Assembly (NCBI RefSeq): GCF_036898095.1
Contig: NC_090767.1
Location: forward strand, 26,500,597 to 26,564,596
Direction: 5' to 3'
Origin: Palaemon carinicauda
Taxonomy: Eukaryota; Arthropoda; Malacostraca; Decapoda; Palaemonidae
DNA: 64,000 nt
The notes below the pieces were generated by a model. The model saw only the letters and a list, made by a program, of their open reading frames with translations. It had not been told where the DNA came from and made no database searches. Below, in pieces: positions 43,971 through 55,432 of this stretch (positions are counted from its first letter, which is position 1; each line of letters begins with the position of its first letter). The translations under genes and the position numbers were made by a program.

Positions 43971-45839
43971 TGTTACTAACGCTACTGTTCCTTTGAAAGA
44001 TCGTAGTTTGTGTAATACCTTCATCAGAAGATTTACTGGAAGGAACAGATAAATCTTCTGCCAGAGATTCCAGTCTAGAGTTAATGCGTCCATGGCAAAG
44101 GCCTGAGGGTCCAGGTTGGGGGCTATGTAGCAAGGGAGTTTGTGATTGAAGCTTGTCACAAACAGGTCTACCTGGAGATCCGGCACTAGTCTGGATATCC
44201 ACCGGAACGAATTCATGTCTAGGGACCATTCCGATTCTAGTGGTGTGGTTCTGGATAAGGCATCCGCTATAACATTTTTTACTCCTGCCAGGTGCGTAGC
44301 TGACAGGAACCAATTTCTTTTTGCTGCCAAGGTGAAAATCATTACCAGAACCTGATTCAGATTGTGAGGTTTGGATCCTCCTCTGTTTATGCAGTGGACT
44401 AACACTGAATTGTCTGAGACTATCCTCACTTGACTTGTCTTGTGATGAGACAACCGTTTCAAGGTTAGGAGTACTGCCATTGCTTCCAACACATTTATAT
44501 GAAATTGTTTCATAACGAGGGACCAGGACCCCTGAAACATCTGGTGTTGGGAGTAACCCCCCCAACCACTGAGTGACGCGTCTGTATGAATCGTCACTTG
44601 GGGTGGGGGAAACTGCAGAGGAACTGATTTGGCCAGATTCTTTGGGTCCGACCATGGAAGAAGTCTCTTTATTAGTACAGAGGGGATCGTTGAGACTTTG
44701 TCTCTTAAATGTATTTTTGCTCTCTTCCTCCAAACTCGGTTGATGTCCTTGAGTTTGGCTTTTAGGAGGACGTCTGTTACTGAGGCAAATTGTAGTAAGC
44801 CGAGGATTCTCTCTAAAGATCGCTTTGTTATCTCTTTGTTTTTGATAAACCGTTTTGTCATTGATGCTATCTCCTTGACTTTCTTGGAAGGAAGGGATAG
44901 TTTGTGATCTATTAGGTCCCAACGAATACCCAGCCATTCGAACTGACTTGCTGGGAGTAGCCGTGATTTCTTCAGATTCACCTGAAAACCTAGGTTTTGA
45001 AGTAACCGGATCACTTTGGATGTCGCTTCGCGACATTCTTGGACTGTATTTGCCCAAATGAGCCAATCGTCCAAGGAGGCTACCAACATTATTCCTTGGT
45101 TCCTGAGTTGTTGCAATATTGTCTCCCCCAATATCCTGAGAGCAATGTTGAGGCCGAAGGGCATCACTTTGAATGCGTAGGATTTCCTGCCTAGCCGGAA
45201 GCCTAGGTAGGGAGAGAAGTTTCTCGCTACTGGAACATGATAGTAGGCGTCGGTAAGATCTATAGAGGTGGTGACGGCCCCACGGGGAAGTAAGGTCCGT
45301 ACCTGAGAGACAGTCAGCATACGGAACCTGTCGCAAAGAATGTAGGAATTCAGTTTGGACAGGTCCAGAATTACTCTCAGTGTGGAAGAATTCTTCTTTG
45401 GGACAGTAAACAGACGTCCCTGAAATTTTAGTTTTCTTACTCTCTTTATAGCATTTTTCTGTAGGAGATCTTTGGTGTATTCTTGCAGAACTGGGGTGGG
45501 AGTCTGAAAGAAGTTCACTGGCAGAGGTGGAGACCCCTTTTTCCACTTCCAGCCCAGACCTTTGGAAACAATGCTGTGCGCCCAAGGGCTGAAGGTCCAT
45601 TGGTCTCAAAACCGGTACAATCTCCCTCCTACCCGGTCCGTCTCACTGGTTGTGGGTTGGTTTGAACCTTCTACCTCCTGTTGTGCCTCTGGATCTAGCA
45701 CCGCCGCGCCGGCGGGACTGGCCTCGAGCCCTGTTACCGCCGGACTGTTTAGGGTATCCTCGAAAGGCCCTGGTAGACTCGTAAGCCGGATTGAAGGCTG
45801 GGGAGGACATCCACGTTGCAGTGGAGGATGATTGTCCAC
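43815..45839 (-). pseudogene. DIRS-A2 reverse transcriptase-RNase H, 567 residues open after one stop
   Basis: TGA at 45606-45608 lies in the N-terminal extension (relatives have Gln); from there to 43815 the frame is unbroken. RT: LRVILDLSKLNSY, SIDLTDAYYHVP (Asp87 and Asp90 counted from 45518), and SLDDWLIWA at 148-151, where the usual Tyr is Ser. Motif B reads GLNIALRIL, about three residues shorter than DIRS-A1 and without APxxF. RNase H: HTDASLSGWGG, NVLEAMAVLL, VSDNSVLV, VIADALSR. Starts in the +1 frame relative to gag, overlapping it by ~200 nt. Confidence 0.9.
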
Positions 45840-48055
45840 CTTGAGGTGCGGGGACGATCATAAACTGTTGGGGCGGAGCTGCTCTCGACGTTGAGGGAGT
45901 TGACGTCTGGACTAATGGGATACGTTGTTGACCACGAGCAGCTTTGTAAGAGGTAAAGAATTTCTGTTTCTTCTTAGGGTTTTGGTGCTTCATCGCCGGG
46001 TCAAATTTACGCTTAGAAGATAGACCCCAGCGCACCCGGAGGTTCTGATTAGCTCTGGCGGCCTCTTGAAGCACCTTGTCCACTTCTTCCTGAGGGAAAA
46101 GGTTTTTACCCCAACAGGAAGCCCTAATCAGTCTGTTAGGTTCGTGCCTAATAGATGCTTCTGCCAGGACATATTTCCTGTAGTTTTTCCTTGCTGAAGA
46201 GAAATCATGGAGGTCCAGTTGAAAGGACTGTAACAGACTTTTCGCCAATACTTTGAAGATCTGTTCCTCTTTGTATATGGAAGCCACCAACTCTAACGAT
46301 GTTAAAGCGTTGATGGATCTAGCCAGTCTCGATCTTGCTTCGTATTCTGATTTAAGCATGTTTTCCGGCAACTTTGGTAGCTTCTCTGAAAATAAGGAGG
46401 AAGCACAATCAGGATCTAGTTTGCTGACCGTGAAGGTCGACGGAGCATCACGCCAGAAATCCCTAGTGGCTGGCATGAGAAGAGAGGTAGCATCCGTCTC
46501 TTTTTGATGGTTGGCATGGGAAGGTCCTCCTGAACTGCTTGGAGCGTTAGCTCCGCAACCTTATCCGCGAAAGGAGAGGGGATATCCTGGGGCGTCGTAA
46601 AAATAGTATACGACCCTTTATGAGGAGTCAACTTGGTGTTAGTACAGCCCCAGTCCGATAAGGTACGAGCAGACAGCTTGGGCCTGTTCTTTCGGAAAGA
46701 TGACTGTTTCCTTGGGGACCTTGTCCATTCTGACCAGAGCGTTCTCCGTCAAATGCACAAACCCGTTGAAGGGAAACCGGAGATCCTCTGGGTAAAATTC
46801 CAGGTCTGATAGGGGTTGAGTACCTAGACCTTCAATGGTAAGAGTACCATCTAAATAAGGGGCATGAAGAGCAAACTGCCAAGGGTTGTTCTTGTTGAAC
46901 GGCGGAAGCTTTGAAGCATCTGGGACTGCAGCCGGAGCTGTTTGAGATCCGGAGTGGAGCAGTCCTGCAATCATGTCCCTAATGGGTTTTAGTTGCTCCG
47001 CCACTAAGGCAGATACTGACTGAGAGTCAGTAGGGGGGTTTGGGGTAAGAGAATACATTCTCTGCTCTAACCTCCCTGAACCTGGACAGCAGATTGTCCG
47101 TAAAGAGGTCTTGTTTGTCTTGCTCCGTCTTCTTCGACCTAGCGGATTTACTCCTCTGTCCTTTAGAAGGAGGAGGAGCCTTGGCAGCTGGTAAAGGGTC
47201 AGGCGAAGACGACGGCCCAGGGACCGGAGACAATGCTGTTGATGTTGACGGGGTTGGCTTTGAAGTCTTAGATGAAGGTTTCGAAGCTTTTAAGGGCTTA
47301 ACCTTGGGACGAACTGATAGAGATCCTTCCCAAGGTGAAGCAGCGGGCTTGTCAAAGCCTAGGAAGGAGGAAGAAGAAGAAGGAGTTGGAGAGAAAAAGG
47401 AACCTGCCGTATCCTCTGCACCACTAACCTGCTCGTCCATCGGTTCTAGATGGATGTCCAAAGAAGCGACGTTTCCTGACGAAAGCTGTTCTTCAGACGG
47501 TGGGGCCATGGCAGAATGAATGGCGTCGATGATAGGGGCAGCTACTTCTTTCTCCACGGCCGCCGACAGAGAGCCAGGGAATAGGCGAGATGCCATGTCG
47601 CCGTCTAAGACGTAAGGGCAACCTTGGGGGGCGTTACGGCCAAAACCGGAGACCCACTGCCGGAGACTTGCCTTGGCCGTCTTCAGGTCTTCTTCGTCCG
47701 CCTGAAAGAGGGAATAGGATATAAGTTCGAACGAACTAAAGGAAAAAGATTATGTTTATATCAATAAATTAGAAAATTGGATATGAACAACTGTTTCCAA
47801 TTTTATCCATCATTCAGTAAAGTTGAAATTTGAAACTTGAATGAGAATGACTATATCAAATCTTAAATCATCATTCAGGAGAATTGAAGTCATCTCGAAG
47901 CAGAGCGAGCATGACTCCGGGAACCAAATCATATAAGGAGTTTGGCCCTCCTCCAGGGCGAAGGAAATCGCACAGTGAGCGTGCGATCGGCAAACATCAT
48001 GGCCCACCGGGTCGCTGAATGCTGCCAGACAACCTTTGAAGGCGCAGCGGGCTTT
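45643..48055 (-). pseudogene. DIRS-A2 gag-like protein, probably spliced, three frameshifts
   Basis: The first coding part (48055-~47880) holds the Cys/His box C-x4-C-x9-H-x2-C-x2-H-x2-C, then W-x-P-x2-C-x2-C, with spacing identical to DIRS-A1 up to the last six-residue step. The next part starts after CCCTCTTTCAG at 47702 (ADEEDLKTAKASLRQWVSGF), matching LRKWVRGF in DIRS-A1. Frameshifts lie near 47050, 46640 and 46500. The end is RG-rich (GNRARGQSRRRGGARSRG) and stops at 45643. Confidence 0.75.
47702..47880 (-). other. Candidate intron in DIRS-A2 gag
   Basis: AT-rich segment absent from the aligned DIRS-A1 gene. It ends TTCCCTCTTTCAG on the minus strand at 47702. No strong GT donor is evident, so the right edge is approximate. 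Confidence 0.4.
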
Positions 48056-48075
48056 CTGTAATATAAAGGTTTATT
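48056..48075 (-). promoter_or_regulatory. Candidate 3' splice site before the DIRS-A2 Cys/His box
   Basis: Minus strand AACCTTTATATTACAG then AAAGCCCGCTGCGCC. Same place relative to the box as the acceptor at 11332 in DIRS-A1. Confidence 0.45.
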
Positions 48076-49614
48076 ATAAGTACACCGTCTCCTTTTTAAA
48101 ATATTTAGACTTAAGATAATGGGTATGCAAGCAACACATGACATGCATAAAGGAGACTAGTTCTAGCTAGTCGCCACCCTAAAGGAGAGAATGTACTGTA
48201 GTTTAAGAATACTAAAGGTATGGCATTAGGGTTCAAAATTCCCCTCCGTTGCGCCCCGGAGGTCCGGGGAGCGTCGGAGTAAAGCCTAGCTTGGCTAGAT
48301 AAACATAAAAACAAAATCTAGTACAGTATTCAAAATTGGGGTACATATTTCTACTCCGTTGTACACTGGAGATCCGGTGGACGACCGGAGAGAGTGGTAA
48401 AAGCTGTCGCAAAATAAATAGTAATGGATATACTTAAAAACAATAGTGTCGTGCATTTCCGGGAGGACCGAATGGACGGAGAAAGATACCGGGGCCAGAG
48501 CAAGTATCCAAAACAAAACCGGGAAGCCTGACGAGGGGAGAAGCTCCCAGTCGTCGGGGATCACCGGAGGTGAGTAACATGTGATTATACGGACATAAAA
48601 TAATACTAGCGTTCCCTGCTCAAACCTCTATGGTGACGGAGATCCAACGGCGGAGCTCCGGCGTGGGGCTCCGTGAAACTCATAAGGAAAGAGACACTAT
48701 GTCCAGTCCCCTCTATCCCCAAGCCATAGCGGGGGAGATGGGGAGGGACTGAGGGAAGAGGGGGAACGGAGATGGCGGCTTGGAGAGCAGGCCATGAATG
48801 TCCCTTATAGGGGATCCTTACCTAAGTAGGGATAATAATAGGACTGGCTCTAGCACGACTGAACTGCAAACGCTATAAAATAATCAAACTGAACTAGAGT
48901 AAATAGAAGGAGATAGGGTAACCTTAGACAAAGAAATAATAAATAAATAATAATAAACGAGAGAGGGGGAGAAACCAGCCTCTAAAGAGCAGGTGGAATC
49001 TAATTCCAAGTAGCCTACATGTATCAGGCTAACTGAGCTAAAAGCGAACAGAGGGGGAAACTCCAGCCTCTCTCTCACTAAGGTTACCTCGACTCAATCC
49101 TAGTAAATAAATAGAACCCAAAGTGAGAAAACACTAGTACACTAGTGCAAAAATGACCTGTCCGTTGAAGTACAAAGGTCTTAAAAACGTGGAATTAGCG
49201 AAGAAGAGAGGACATGACAGCCAGGATAGAAAGGGAAATTCCTTTCCAGGGTAATGATAACGTAAAGTTAAAAGAACACATCAGAATGTGAAAAACAAAA
49301 ACATTGAACCTTGAACATGAGTAGTAAATGAATACCCGATAAATATAAATATATATATATCCCAACACTAACGGGAAAAACAACACAAGCTGTGACGCGC
49401 TAATGGCTGCCCATGGCCGAAGCCTGCACTAACAAACAACGCGCAAAACGCGAGTAAAAGGTAAAATACCATAACACTGAGTATGAAAACAGAATCTAGG
49501 GTACTTAACATTGGTGCAGGGGTAAGGAGAGCCTCAGCCATCTCGAAAATAATCCAAAAGAGCGCAAAAACCACAGACACAAAGCAAAGGTAGCAATGCT
49601 TCACGAGTCCAAAA
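48076..49614 (-). other. DIRS-A2 5' leader
   Basis: No credible gene. Related motifs recur: CTCCGTTG(C/T)(G/A)CCCCGGAGGTCCGGG-type blocks at ~48245 and ~48355, and a short (AT)n at 49347-49359. Confidence 0.55.
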
Positions 49615-49909
49615 AGAAGGATGTCAGGTGGCGCTGGTGTCGGGCGTCGGTTGGGTGATCCAGGTTGGTGCGGTGGAGACTGCTGTAACGGCACACCCCT
49701 CTTGAATACATTGACCACTATTCACAACCTGTGAATAGTGGTTATCACACGCCCTTTCTTTATACACGACGCCCTAAAGGGTGCTCGCGCGAGGGTAGTA
49801 ACCTCTGCATTCCAATGCTTTACCTTTTTCTGGTATATTTGAATATATTTATATCAGAAAAGTGACAAGAAGGACCTTTTCACCGGCGAACACAGGTCAA
49901 CCCAGAAAA
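49615..49909 (-). repeat. DIRS-A2 right ITR
   Basis: The inverse of 41905-42216; it ends CAACCCAGAAAA. This is the 5' end of the element in its own orientation. Confidence 0.9.
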
Positions 49910-50006
49910 TGGCTCGTCATTTCAGCTACGCCAAAAGTAATAACCCTATTAAATAGCTAAGGTTTGTATAGCTAGGAAAAATACAAATTATCTACGAATT
50001 TGTCAT
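49910..50006 (+). repeat. DIRS-B3 right ITR, second part
   Basis: Resumes exactly where 41879 left off, running to TCTACGAATTTGTCAT as at the right end of DIRS-B1. Confidence 0.88.
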
Positions 50007-50094
50007 ATTTGAGATCTTCTCATAGAACCTTGAGTTCTTTATTTACTTTAGACCCTTCTGCTGCAAAACCCTAGTTAGTGAGGCAAAATACTGA

Positions 50095-50355
50095 GTTGGT
50101 AGCCTGAATCCTAACATCTTTTCACTTGGTGAAGTAACAGAGCTGAAGCAACCTCATATTGCATATGTGGATGGAGTATTATATTGTATGATTCTCATAA
50201 AACAAAAGGTATTTGTTGAAGTTTTGGCAAAAGCTTATCAGTTGCATCATGTTTCAGGTGGTAGTCCACATAATTTTCCTGTAAGCTCGGCTACTAGCTT
50301 TCACGGTTTAACTCATTATGGTGTAAATGTAGGCGTCGCCAACAAATTTGTTTAA
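50095..50355 (+). CDS. Unidentified open frame, ~86 codons
   Basis: An open stretch after a TGA at 50092 reads LGEVTELKQPHIAYVDGVLY and ends HYGVNVGVANKFV with TAA. It has protein-like composition but no ATG near its start and no motif that I recognise. It could be an exon or a transposon remnant. Confidence 0.25.
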   Translation, partial: VGSLNPNIFSLGEVTELKQPHIAYVDGVLYCMILIKQKVFVEVLAKAYQLHHVSGGSPHNFPVSSATSFHGLTHYGVNVGVANKFV

Positions 50356-50567
50356 AATCTTTTCTTTACTTGGAATATGTTGTGTTTTGAATATCGTAAA
50401 GTCATTTAAACCTCAAAAATTTGCGTATAACCTCCAACTATTATCAGAGAGGTAGAAAGCTCAATAATAATTTTTCAACTTTTATAACCTTTCAGTGAAT
50501 ATGAGCAGGAAAGAGTTTCTTACTAGGATATCACAAGTTAGATTAATACTGTACCAGACTTTATTCT

Positions 50568-50891
50568 TCAAGTTTTACCACATTCACTTGAAAAGATATC
50601 AAATTCAAACATAAGTTTTACTAATTCTTCATTTAGATGCTTACCTAAATCTGGTGTAGGGCTGTAATCTGAAGGATTACAATTTTCTAAATTTTCTAAG
50701 GCTCTGAAGTCATCTTTGCCACCAGCATCAACAAAAATAATGTTTGAGAACTTGCACAACTTTTCATTAAAACAATGACTAACAAAATTGTCCCTCTTAT
50801 AGAACTTCTCTCTCCGTGTATATGAGGGAGGGACAGTGCGTACTGAGAATACATCCTCTCTAGAGACCTTTTGTACTGGTCAGCAGTGCCT
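50568..50891 (-). pseudogene. Unidentified open frame, possibly SGNH-esterase-like
   Basis: 108 codons without a stop on minus, starting just after a TGA: VFSVRTVPPSYTRREKFYKR, then NIIFVDAGGKDD, then PTPDLGKHLNEELVKLM. The order (a VPP turn, a central strand, a C-terminal GKxLNxxL helix) resembles the end of SGNH hydrolase domains, but the catalytic His is not seen. No ATG start. Tentative. Confidence 0.25.
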
Positions 50892-50989
50892 GATAAACCC
50901 CGCTCCTAGAAGGCCTAGTCATTGAGAATCGAGTTCCCTGTACATGCATTGTGTTGTATGCTGTTGTAAATAATAGACGTGTAAACTAA

Positions 50990-51349
50990 TCCCTCTTAGG
51001 TCTGTCTAAACCATCCCTCAGCAGGTCAAGACCATTACATGTTTAAGGGCGGAGACGGCAAGTATCGTATGGTCTACCATCAGGAAAGAAAACTTCATGT
51101 AGGTTGTACCCCTTGCTTCGTCTTCAGAAGAGTATTTCAAGGCTTTGTGCTTTGTAGTATCTGCCACTCCCTAAGTGTTCGTAGAGTGTCCACGCTCTTC
51201 TTTTCTCTTGCCCACTCAAATGAGATGTGCCTCTTTAGGTATCGTGACGATTGGGTGATCCTTTCATCCTCAGAGGCATTAACTCCTGGATCATGACAAG
51301 ACTTCTTTTTACTGTGATCTGAGAATCGTGATCAATTATTGTTATTACT

Positions 51350-51405
<56 letters not shown>

Positions 51406-51845
51406 TTTAGGTAAGCTACAACCCTTGTTGAAAAAGCAGTATGCTATAAACCCAAGAGCTCCAACAGGGAAAAATAGCCCTGTGAGGAAAGGGAACAAGG
51501 AAATAAACTACAAGTGAAGTAATGAAAAATTAAAATAAAATAGTTTAAGAACAGTAACAATAATGAAATAGAGTTTTCATTTATAAACTATAAAAATTAA
51601 AAAAAAGAAGAGGATGATAAATGAGATCGAATAGCGTGGCACGAGTGGAGACTAGAGAACAATGGTTTGATATTGGGAAAATCCAGTCTCGAGCCCAAGC
51701 AGGAAGATAAGAGTTCCTGGGTATGTTGATAGACATGGAAGAAGCTGGAAACTTCTCATCAGACGATTAAGTCGGCAAATTCAGGGAGATTGCGGAAACG
51801 TTCATGCACAGTCAAGAACTTCCAACTCGACTGTGACAAACTTTT
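50990..51845 (+). pseudogene. DIRS-C2 RT fragment split by a LINE tail
   Basis: 50990-51300 includes FRYRDDWVILSSSEALT, the YxDD region of a DIRS RT. 51665-51845 continues with WENPV/LGKSSLEPK and GMLIDMEEAGNFSSDD, the thumb motif seen in DIRS-C1. Between them lies the (ATT)n-tailed repeat 51330-51660. Frames are broken. Confidence 0.6.
51330..51660 (-). repeat. LINE 3' end with (ATT)n tail, copy 1
   Basis: (ATT)n at 51349-51402, then AGCTACAACCCTTGTTGAAA, GCTCCAACAGGGAAAAATAG and AGGAAAGGGAACAAGGAAAT. The same unit follows (ATT)n at 53042. The order suggests a minus-strand LINE with an (AAT)n tail (inference). Confidence 0.7.
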
Positions 51846-53039
51846 CAAAGTTTTTGTGGCTCATTCTTTACGGTATTATGGTTGCTTATACATTAGGGTA
51901 TCAAACTTTTTATTTTTTACAGCAGTTGTTATACATTTTTAAAGCTTGCATATTTCAAGACTGGCTTTTTCCTGACAGACTGACAGCGCCCAATGCAATG
52001 TAGTTATTGTCAAGTATGTTAGTCCATTATAATTACATGTATATTGAGAATTAAAATTATGTAGTCCACTTTGCTGTCCAACCTCTCAGCTATTACCACT
52101 TATATAATTGTGGGATTTTTTTCTGTTGTACCTCGGATACTAAACGGCTCCAAGTGCCCAGGCAATAAGGGCCAAAATCATAAATCAAAACAGGTCTGTT
52201 AACAATATGTTGAGCAGTTTTAAATACATCTTAATAGTAGGAAAATGAGACGACATTCACTAAGATTGTAACTCGATCGTAGTGTGTGGTCAAAATATAT
52301 ATTTTCTAAAGTAATAGATGGTTTCGATATGCCCTGGGGTAGAGGTGTAAGAATACTACCATCTTACGGCCTGTGTGTCGTGGAAAACAACCGGTAGGAC
52401 AGCTGCTGACTTGCAATTTTGCTTTATAGTAAAAGGTTAGGCCCACTGCCAATAACTTTGGGAAATACGGCCTTGCAGTTGGACTACTAATTCAAAGGCT
52501 AGGCCCGCTGCTAATAACTGTGGTTGATGATTGCTTAGGGCATGCAATTGGGAAAACAATATTTAAGTATAAACCATGTCAGTTGCAGCAACGGACTCAT
52601 TGATGTAGGGATAAATGGGTTAAAGAAGAGTAAATGGCGTCGATGTTTTTAATTGTGAAAATAATGTTGCCTTAAATTGTTGTGGCACTAGTGGGAAAAT
52701 CCTTGCTCTCTCGTCTTTTTAACTAGCGTTCCCCGCTTATCGTAATACCTAGCAGACTCAAAAGCTGCTATATTTTACTGCCCGTTTTTCTATCTTGGCT
52801 AAGAGGAGGATGACAGACCTTATGTTAGTCTGTGATATCAGTGCTAAAGGCTTGTCTATCACTTGGCAGTTTCTGTTGGTTAAAGCTAAGGAAACTATTT
52901 AATTAGAATACCCAAAACTGAACATTATGATAAAATGAAATTTAGTAAAATTGGTCCTGAAGTGTGGTGGCAGCGATAGATTTTCAACTGAAATTGTCAT
53001 TGCATTTGTATCTTAGAGTATTGGAGTTGTTCTTACCAT

Positions 53040-53040
<1 letters not shown>
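51846..53040. other. No recognisable features
   Basis: AT-rich. A short direct repeat occurs at 52438 and 52498 (AGGCCC(A/G)CTGC(C/T)AATAACT). No gene seen. Confidence 0.5.
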
Positions 53041-53041
<1 letters not shown>

Positions 53042-53104
<63 letters not shown>

Positions 53105-53195
53105 TAGCCAAGTTACAACCCTAGTTGGAAAAGCAAGATGCTATAAACCCAAGGGCTCCAACAGGGAAAAATAGCCCAGTAAGGAAAGCTTTTTA
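53042..53195 (-). repeat. LINE 3' end with (ATT)n tail, copy 2
   Basis: Twenty ATT units, then CAAGTTACAACCCTAGTTGG and GGGCTCCAACAGGGAAAAAT. 5'-truncated after ~90 bp. Confidence 0.75.
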
Positions 53196-53399
53196 AAATC
53201 AGTGGTAACTTTTTAAGAATGCTTTCTTCTCAGTTTATGGTTATATTTATTCCTATTCTATATGTTTGTTTATTTAGAGTTTCATAAAACCTTTTATTTT
53301 TTATTAGTTTAGTTTGATCTGTAAGAATGAAAGGCTAAAATGCCTATTGTAATACAATCTTGGCATAGAAATTAAAACTTAACATTTTCTTTCAGGAGG

Positions 53400-53582
53400 T
53401 GACTGCTGGTGATTTTTAAACTCCTCGACCATCTACGATGAAAACATGGAGAGGGTGGTCTGTGGCACCTTATCAGTACCAACCAAACTTGGCCGAGTCC
53501 CTCGTCAGGCAGGGAGGAACTATGAGAGAAAATATCTTTTTTTTTTTTTTTTTGTCGGCTGCCTCCCAAAAAGGGAAAGTGC
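53400..53582 (+). repeat. RTE 3' end fragment
   Basis: GTGGCACCTTATCAGTACCA, CCGAGTCCCTCGTCAGGC, a T run, then GTCGGCTGCCTCCCAAAAAG. Matches the end of the 26.2-29.6 kb RTE. Confidence 0.7.
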
Positions 53583-54672
53583 AATGGTAGTTAGAGTGAT
53601 TTTAAAAGAAGACTCTTGCATTGAAGGAGACCAGGTGAATCCTCCGTTTCTGTAGAGAGTTGATCATAAAAAGTACCTTGATTTTTAAAAAATGTCAAGG
53701 TATTATTAAAATTATTAGATTTTTTTAAAGGGCTTAGATCACAGGCTAAAATGCCACTTGCACAAACTGCGCAGCCTCTACAATGTTTACAACTCTTTCA
53801 GAAAGATCAAATCACTGGCAGCCTCTTATATTGAATAGGGAACACTGTTGTCACGGGATACTGTTAGTTAATTTTATATCTTTTCTGAAGACAACCATTT
53901 TCTTAATTAGAAATTCACGGAAATTTATCTTTGAGTTTTTAACACTCCCAAACTTTGTAGTGTTTCCATGTATGAATGTGATAGTAGAAATAAAAATTGA
54001 AGGATTTATGTAAGTTCATTAAACTAAGATTTGATCAGTATATGATGTGTGTTTACAATATTGTGCATACCTAGTGGTAGTTATCCTGACGTGTGTTTAC
54101 AAAAACTCAATAAGATACTTGTAATGTGAATCTAGAAGTGATAGTATTTGATGGTAAATATAAAAATGCATTGTAAGCATCCTATGAAGTACCTAACATT
54201 TAATTTCAGATTTTGTAGTTAAGAGACAGTAGATAACCTTGAGAGCCAGGCCATGTGACAATGTTGATTGTTGTCAATTTCTAGATCTGTTTTGGTGAAG
54301 AAGGTTGGGAAAAAACCGAGTATCCCGTATAAACAAAGATAAAATATTGGTCAAATTAGTAGATATAAGTATTTATTTTTCAAAGTCTTATTTTCTATAA
54401 TAATCTGAGAATGCTTGATTTTGTTTCATACGTGAATGCAAACCATTGAATTCAGCGAACCTGGTATTACTCTATTGGGAGCATGAACAGGTAAGATGTT
54501 GCTCCCATAGGGGTTCTCTAGAGGTGGTATCTCAACGGGTGGCTTGTGCCCTGGCCATCCTACTACCTATTATTATCAGGGTGGGTGATCGCCAACCGAT
54601 GCACGATCACAACTGCTTCCCTAGATGGGTGCAACCGCGAAGAGCTTTCTTCGGAGACGGCCATTTCAACTT
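53583..54672. other. No recognisable features
   Basis: AT-rich with weak short frames only. 54440-54660 is less AT-rich but shows no motif. Confidence 0.45.
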
Positions 54673-54676
54673 TTAA

Positions 54677-54978
54677 CCCTTTTACCCCCAGGCTATTTGG
54701 AAATTTCCAACCCTTTACCCCCATGGGTTATTTTTTTTCCCAGCACATTTTGCAGTATATATTCTTTAAATTGCTCTAACAGCCTTAATTTTTGTCATAG
54801 AGATGTCAGGTTGGTATCATTCTCTTGGAAAATACCTGAAGTTTCTCAAAAAATTATCAAAAATATGCAAAAAAAATTTTAAATAGCATTTTTTTGCAAG
54901 GACATACCTGTACGTCCATTGGGGGTAAAGGGATGAGTTTTGTGAAACGTACCAGTACGTCCTTTGGGGGTAAAAGGG
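54677..54978. mobile_element. 302-bp TTAA-flanked MITE (piggyBac-like)
   Basis: TTAA at 54673-54676 and 54979-54982. The ends are CCCTTTTACCCCCA and TGGGGGTAAAAGGG. A second inverted pair lies just inside: CCCTTTACCCCCATGG (~54713) and CCATTGGGGGTAAAGGG (~54915). No ORF. Confidence 0.85.
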
Positions 54979-54982
54979 TTAA

Positions 54983-55432
54983 CAAGGTGCTTGTAGTTGC
55001 TGGTGGGTGGAGGGTAAGTCCCTCCTACTCACCAGGTAGATGAACCCTCATTTGGAGTTTGGCCACAGCTCAGTGCACATGTGCTACTCTGCTGTCTCTT
55101 AATCTAGCTATTTAAATCTTTTGCTTTTTCCTTTAGACTGAATATATATGCTGGGAGATAGTCATTGTTCCTACTTAGATACAAATCCTTGTTAATTATA
55201 AGGGGCTTACTCCTAAATCATTTTGCTACAATCAGAAAGAAAGAATTATCGGGACGCTGGTAACATAGTATGGTTATCAGCGTGGGGCAGTTCACCTGTC
55301 TCAGAGAGGCACTCTTCGCCTGGTTGACACACTGAATAGACATATACTGCGATCACTCTCCACGCTGTGTTGTTGTGCCTAACCTTTGTGCCTTTCCTTT
55401 CCTTTCCTTGTTTGCTTGTGAATTATGAGTAG
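54983..55432 (+). other. Leader-like sequence before the DIRS-C3 gag
   Basis: No gene. Position suggests the 5' leader of the DIRS-C fragment that follows. Confidence 0.35.

Larger units (their letters stand above)
41880..49909 (-). mobile_element. DIRS-A2, complete DIRS1-like element nested in DIRS-B3
   Basis: 8030 bp, starting GGGATTTTGACGAAGG (41880) and ending CAACCCAGAAAA (49909). Edges are fixed independently by the ICR, which joins the inverses of exactly these two ends, and by the rejoined DIRS-B flank. No target duplication. Order on minus: ITR, leader, gag, RT/RH, YR, ICR, ITR. Confidence 0.95.
34741..50006 (+). mobile_element. DIRS-B3, interrupted by two insertions
   Basis: Left end GGTTCCCTAACTGGAATACA at 34741; right end TCTACGAATTTGTCAT at 50006. 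Subtracting nested DIRS-A2 (41880-49909) leaves ~7.24 kb, close to DIRS-B1. Order: left ITR, gag, RT (split by 37828-38600), RNase H, YR, ICR (41643-41720) and right ITR (41722-41879 plus 49910-50006). Confidence 0.87.

Noticed and set aside
43582..45609. 675-codon minus-strand frame read as one protein
   Set aside because: Most of it is a shadow of the RT/RH gene in another frame; only its last ~130 codons are real (start of YR).
51235..51498. Poly-Asn protein on minus
   Set aside because: Translation of the (ATT)n tail of a LINE.
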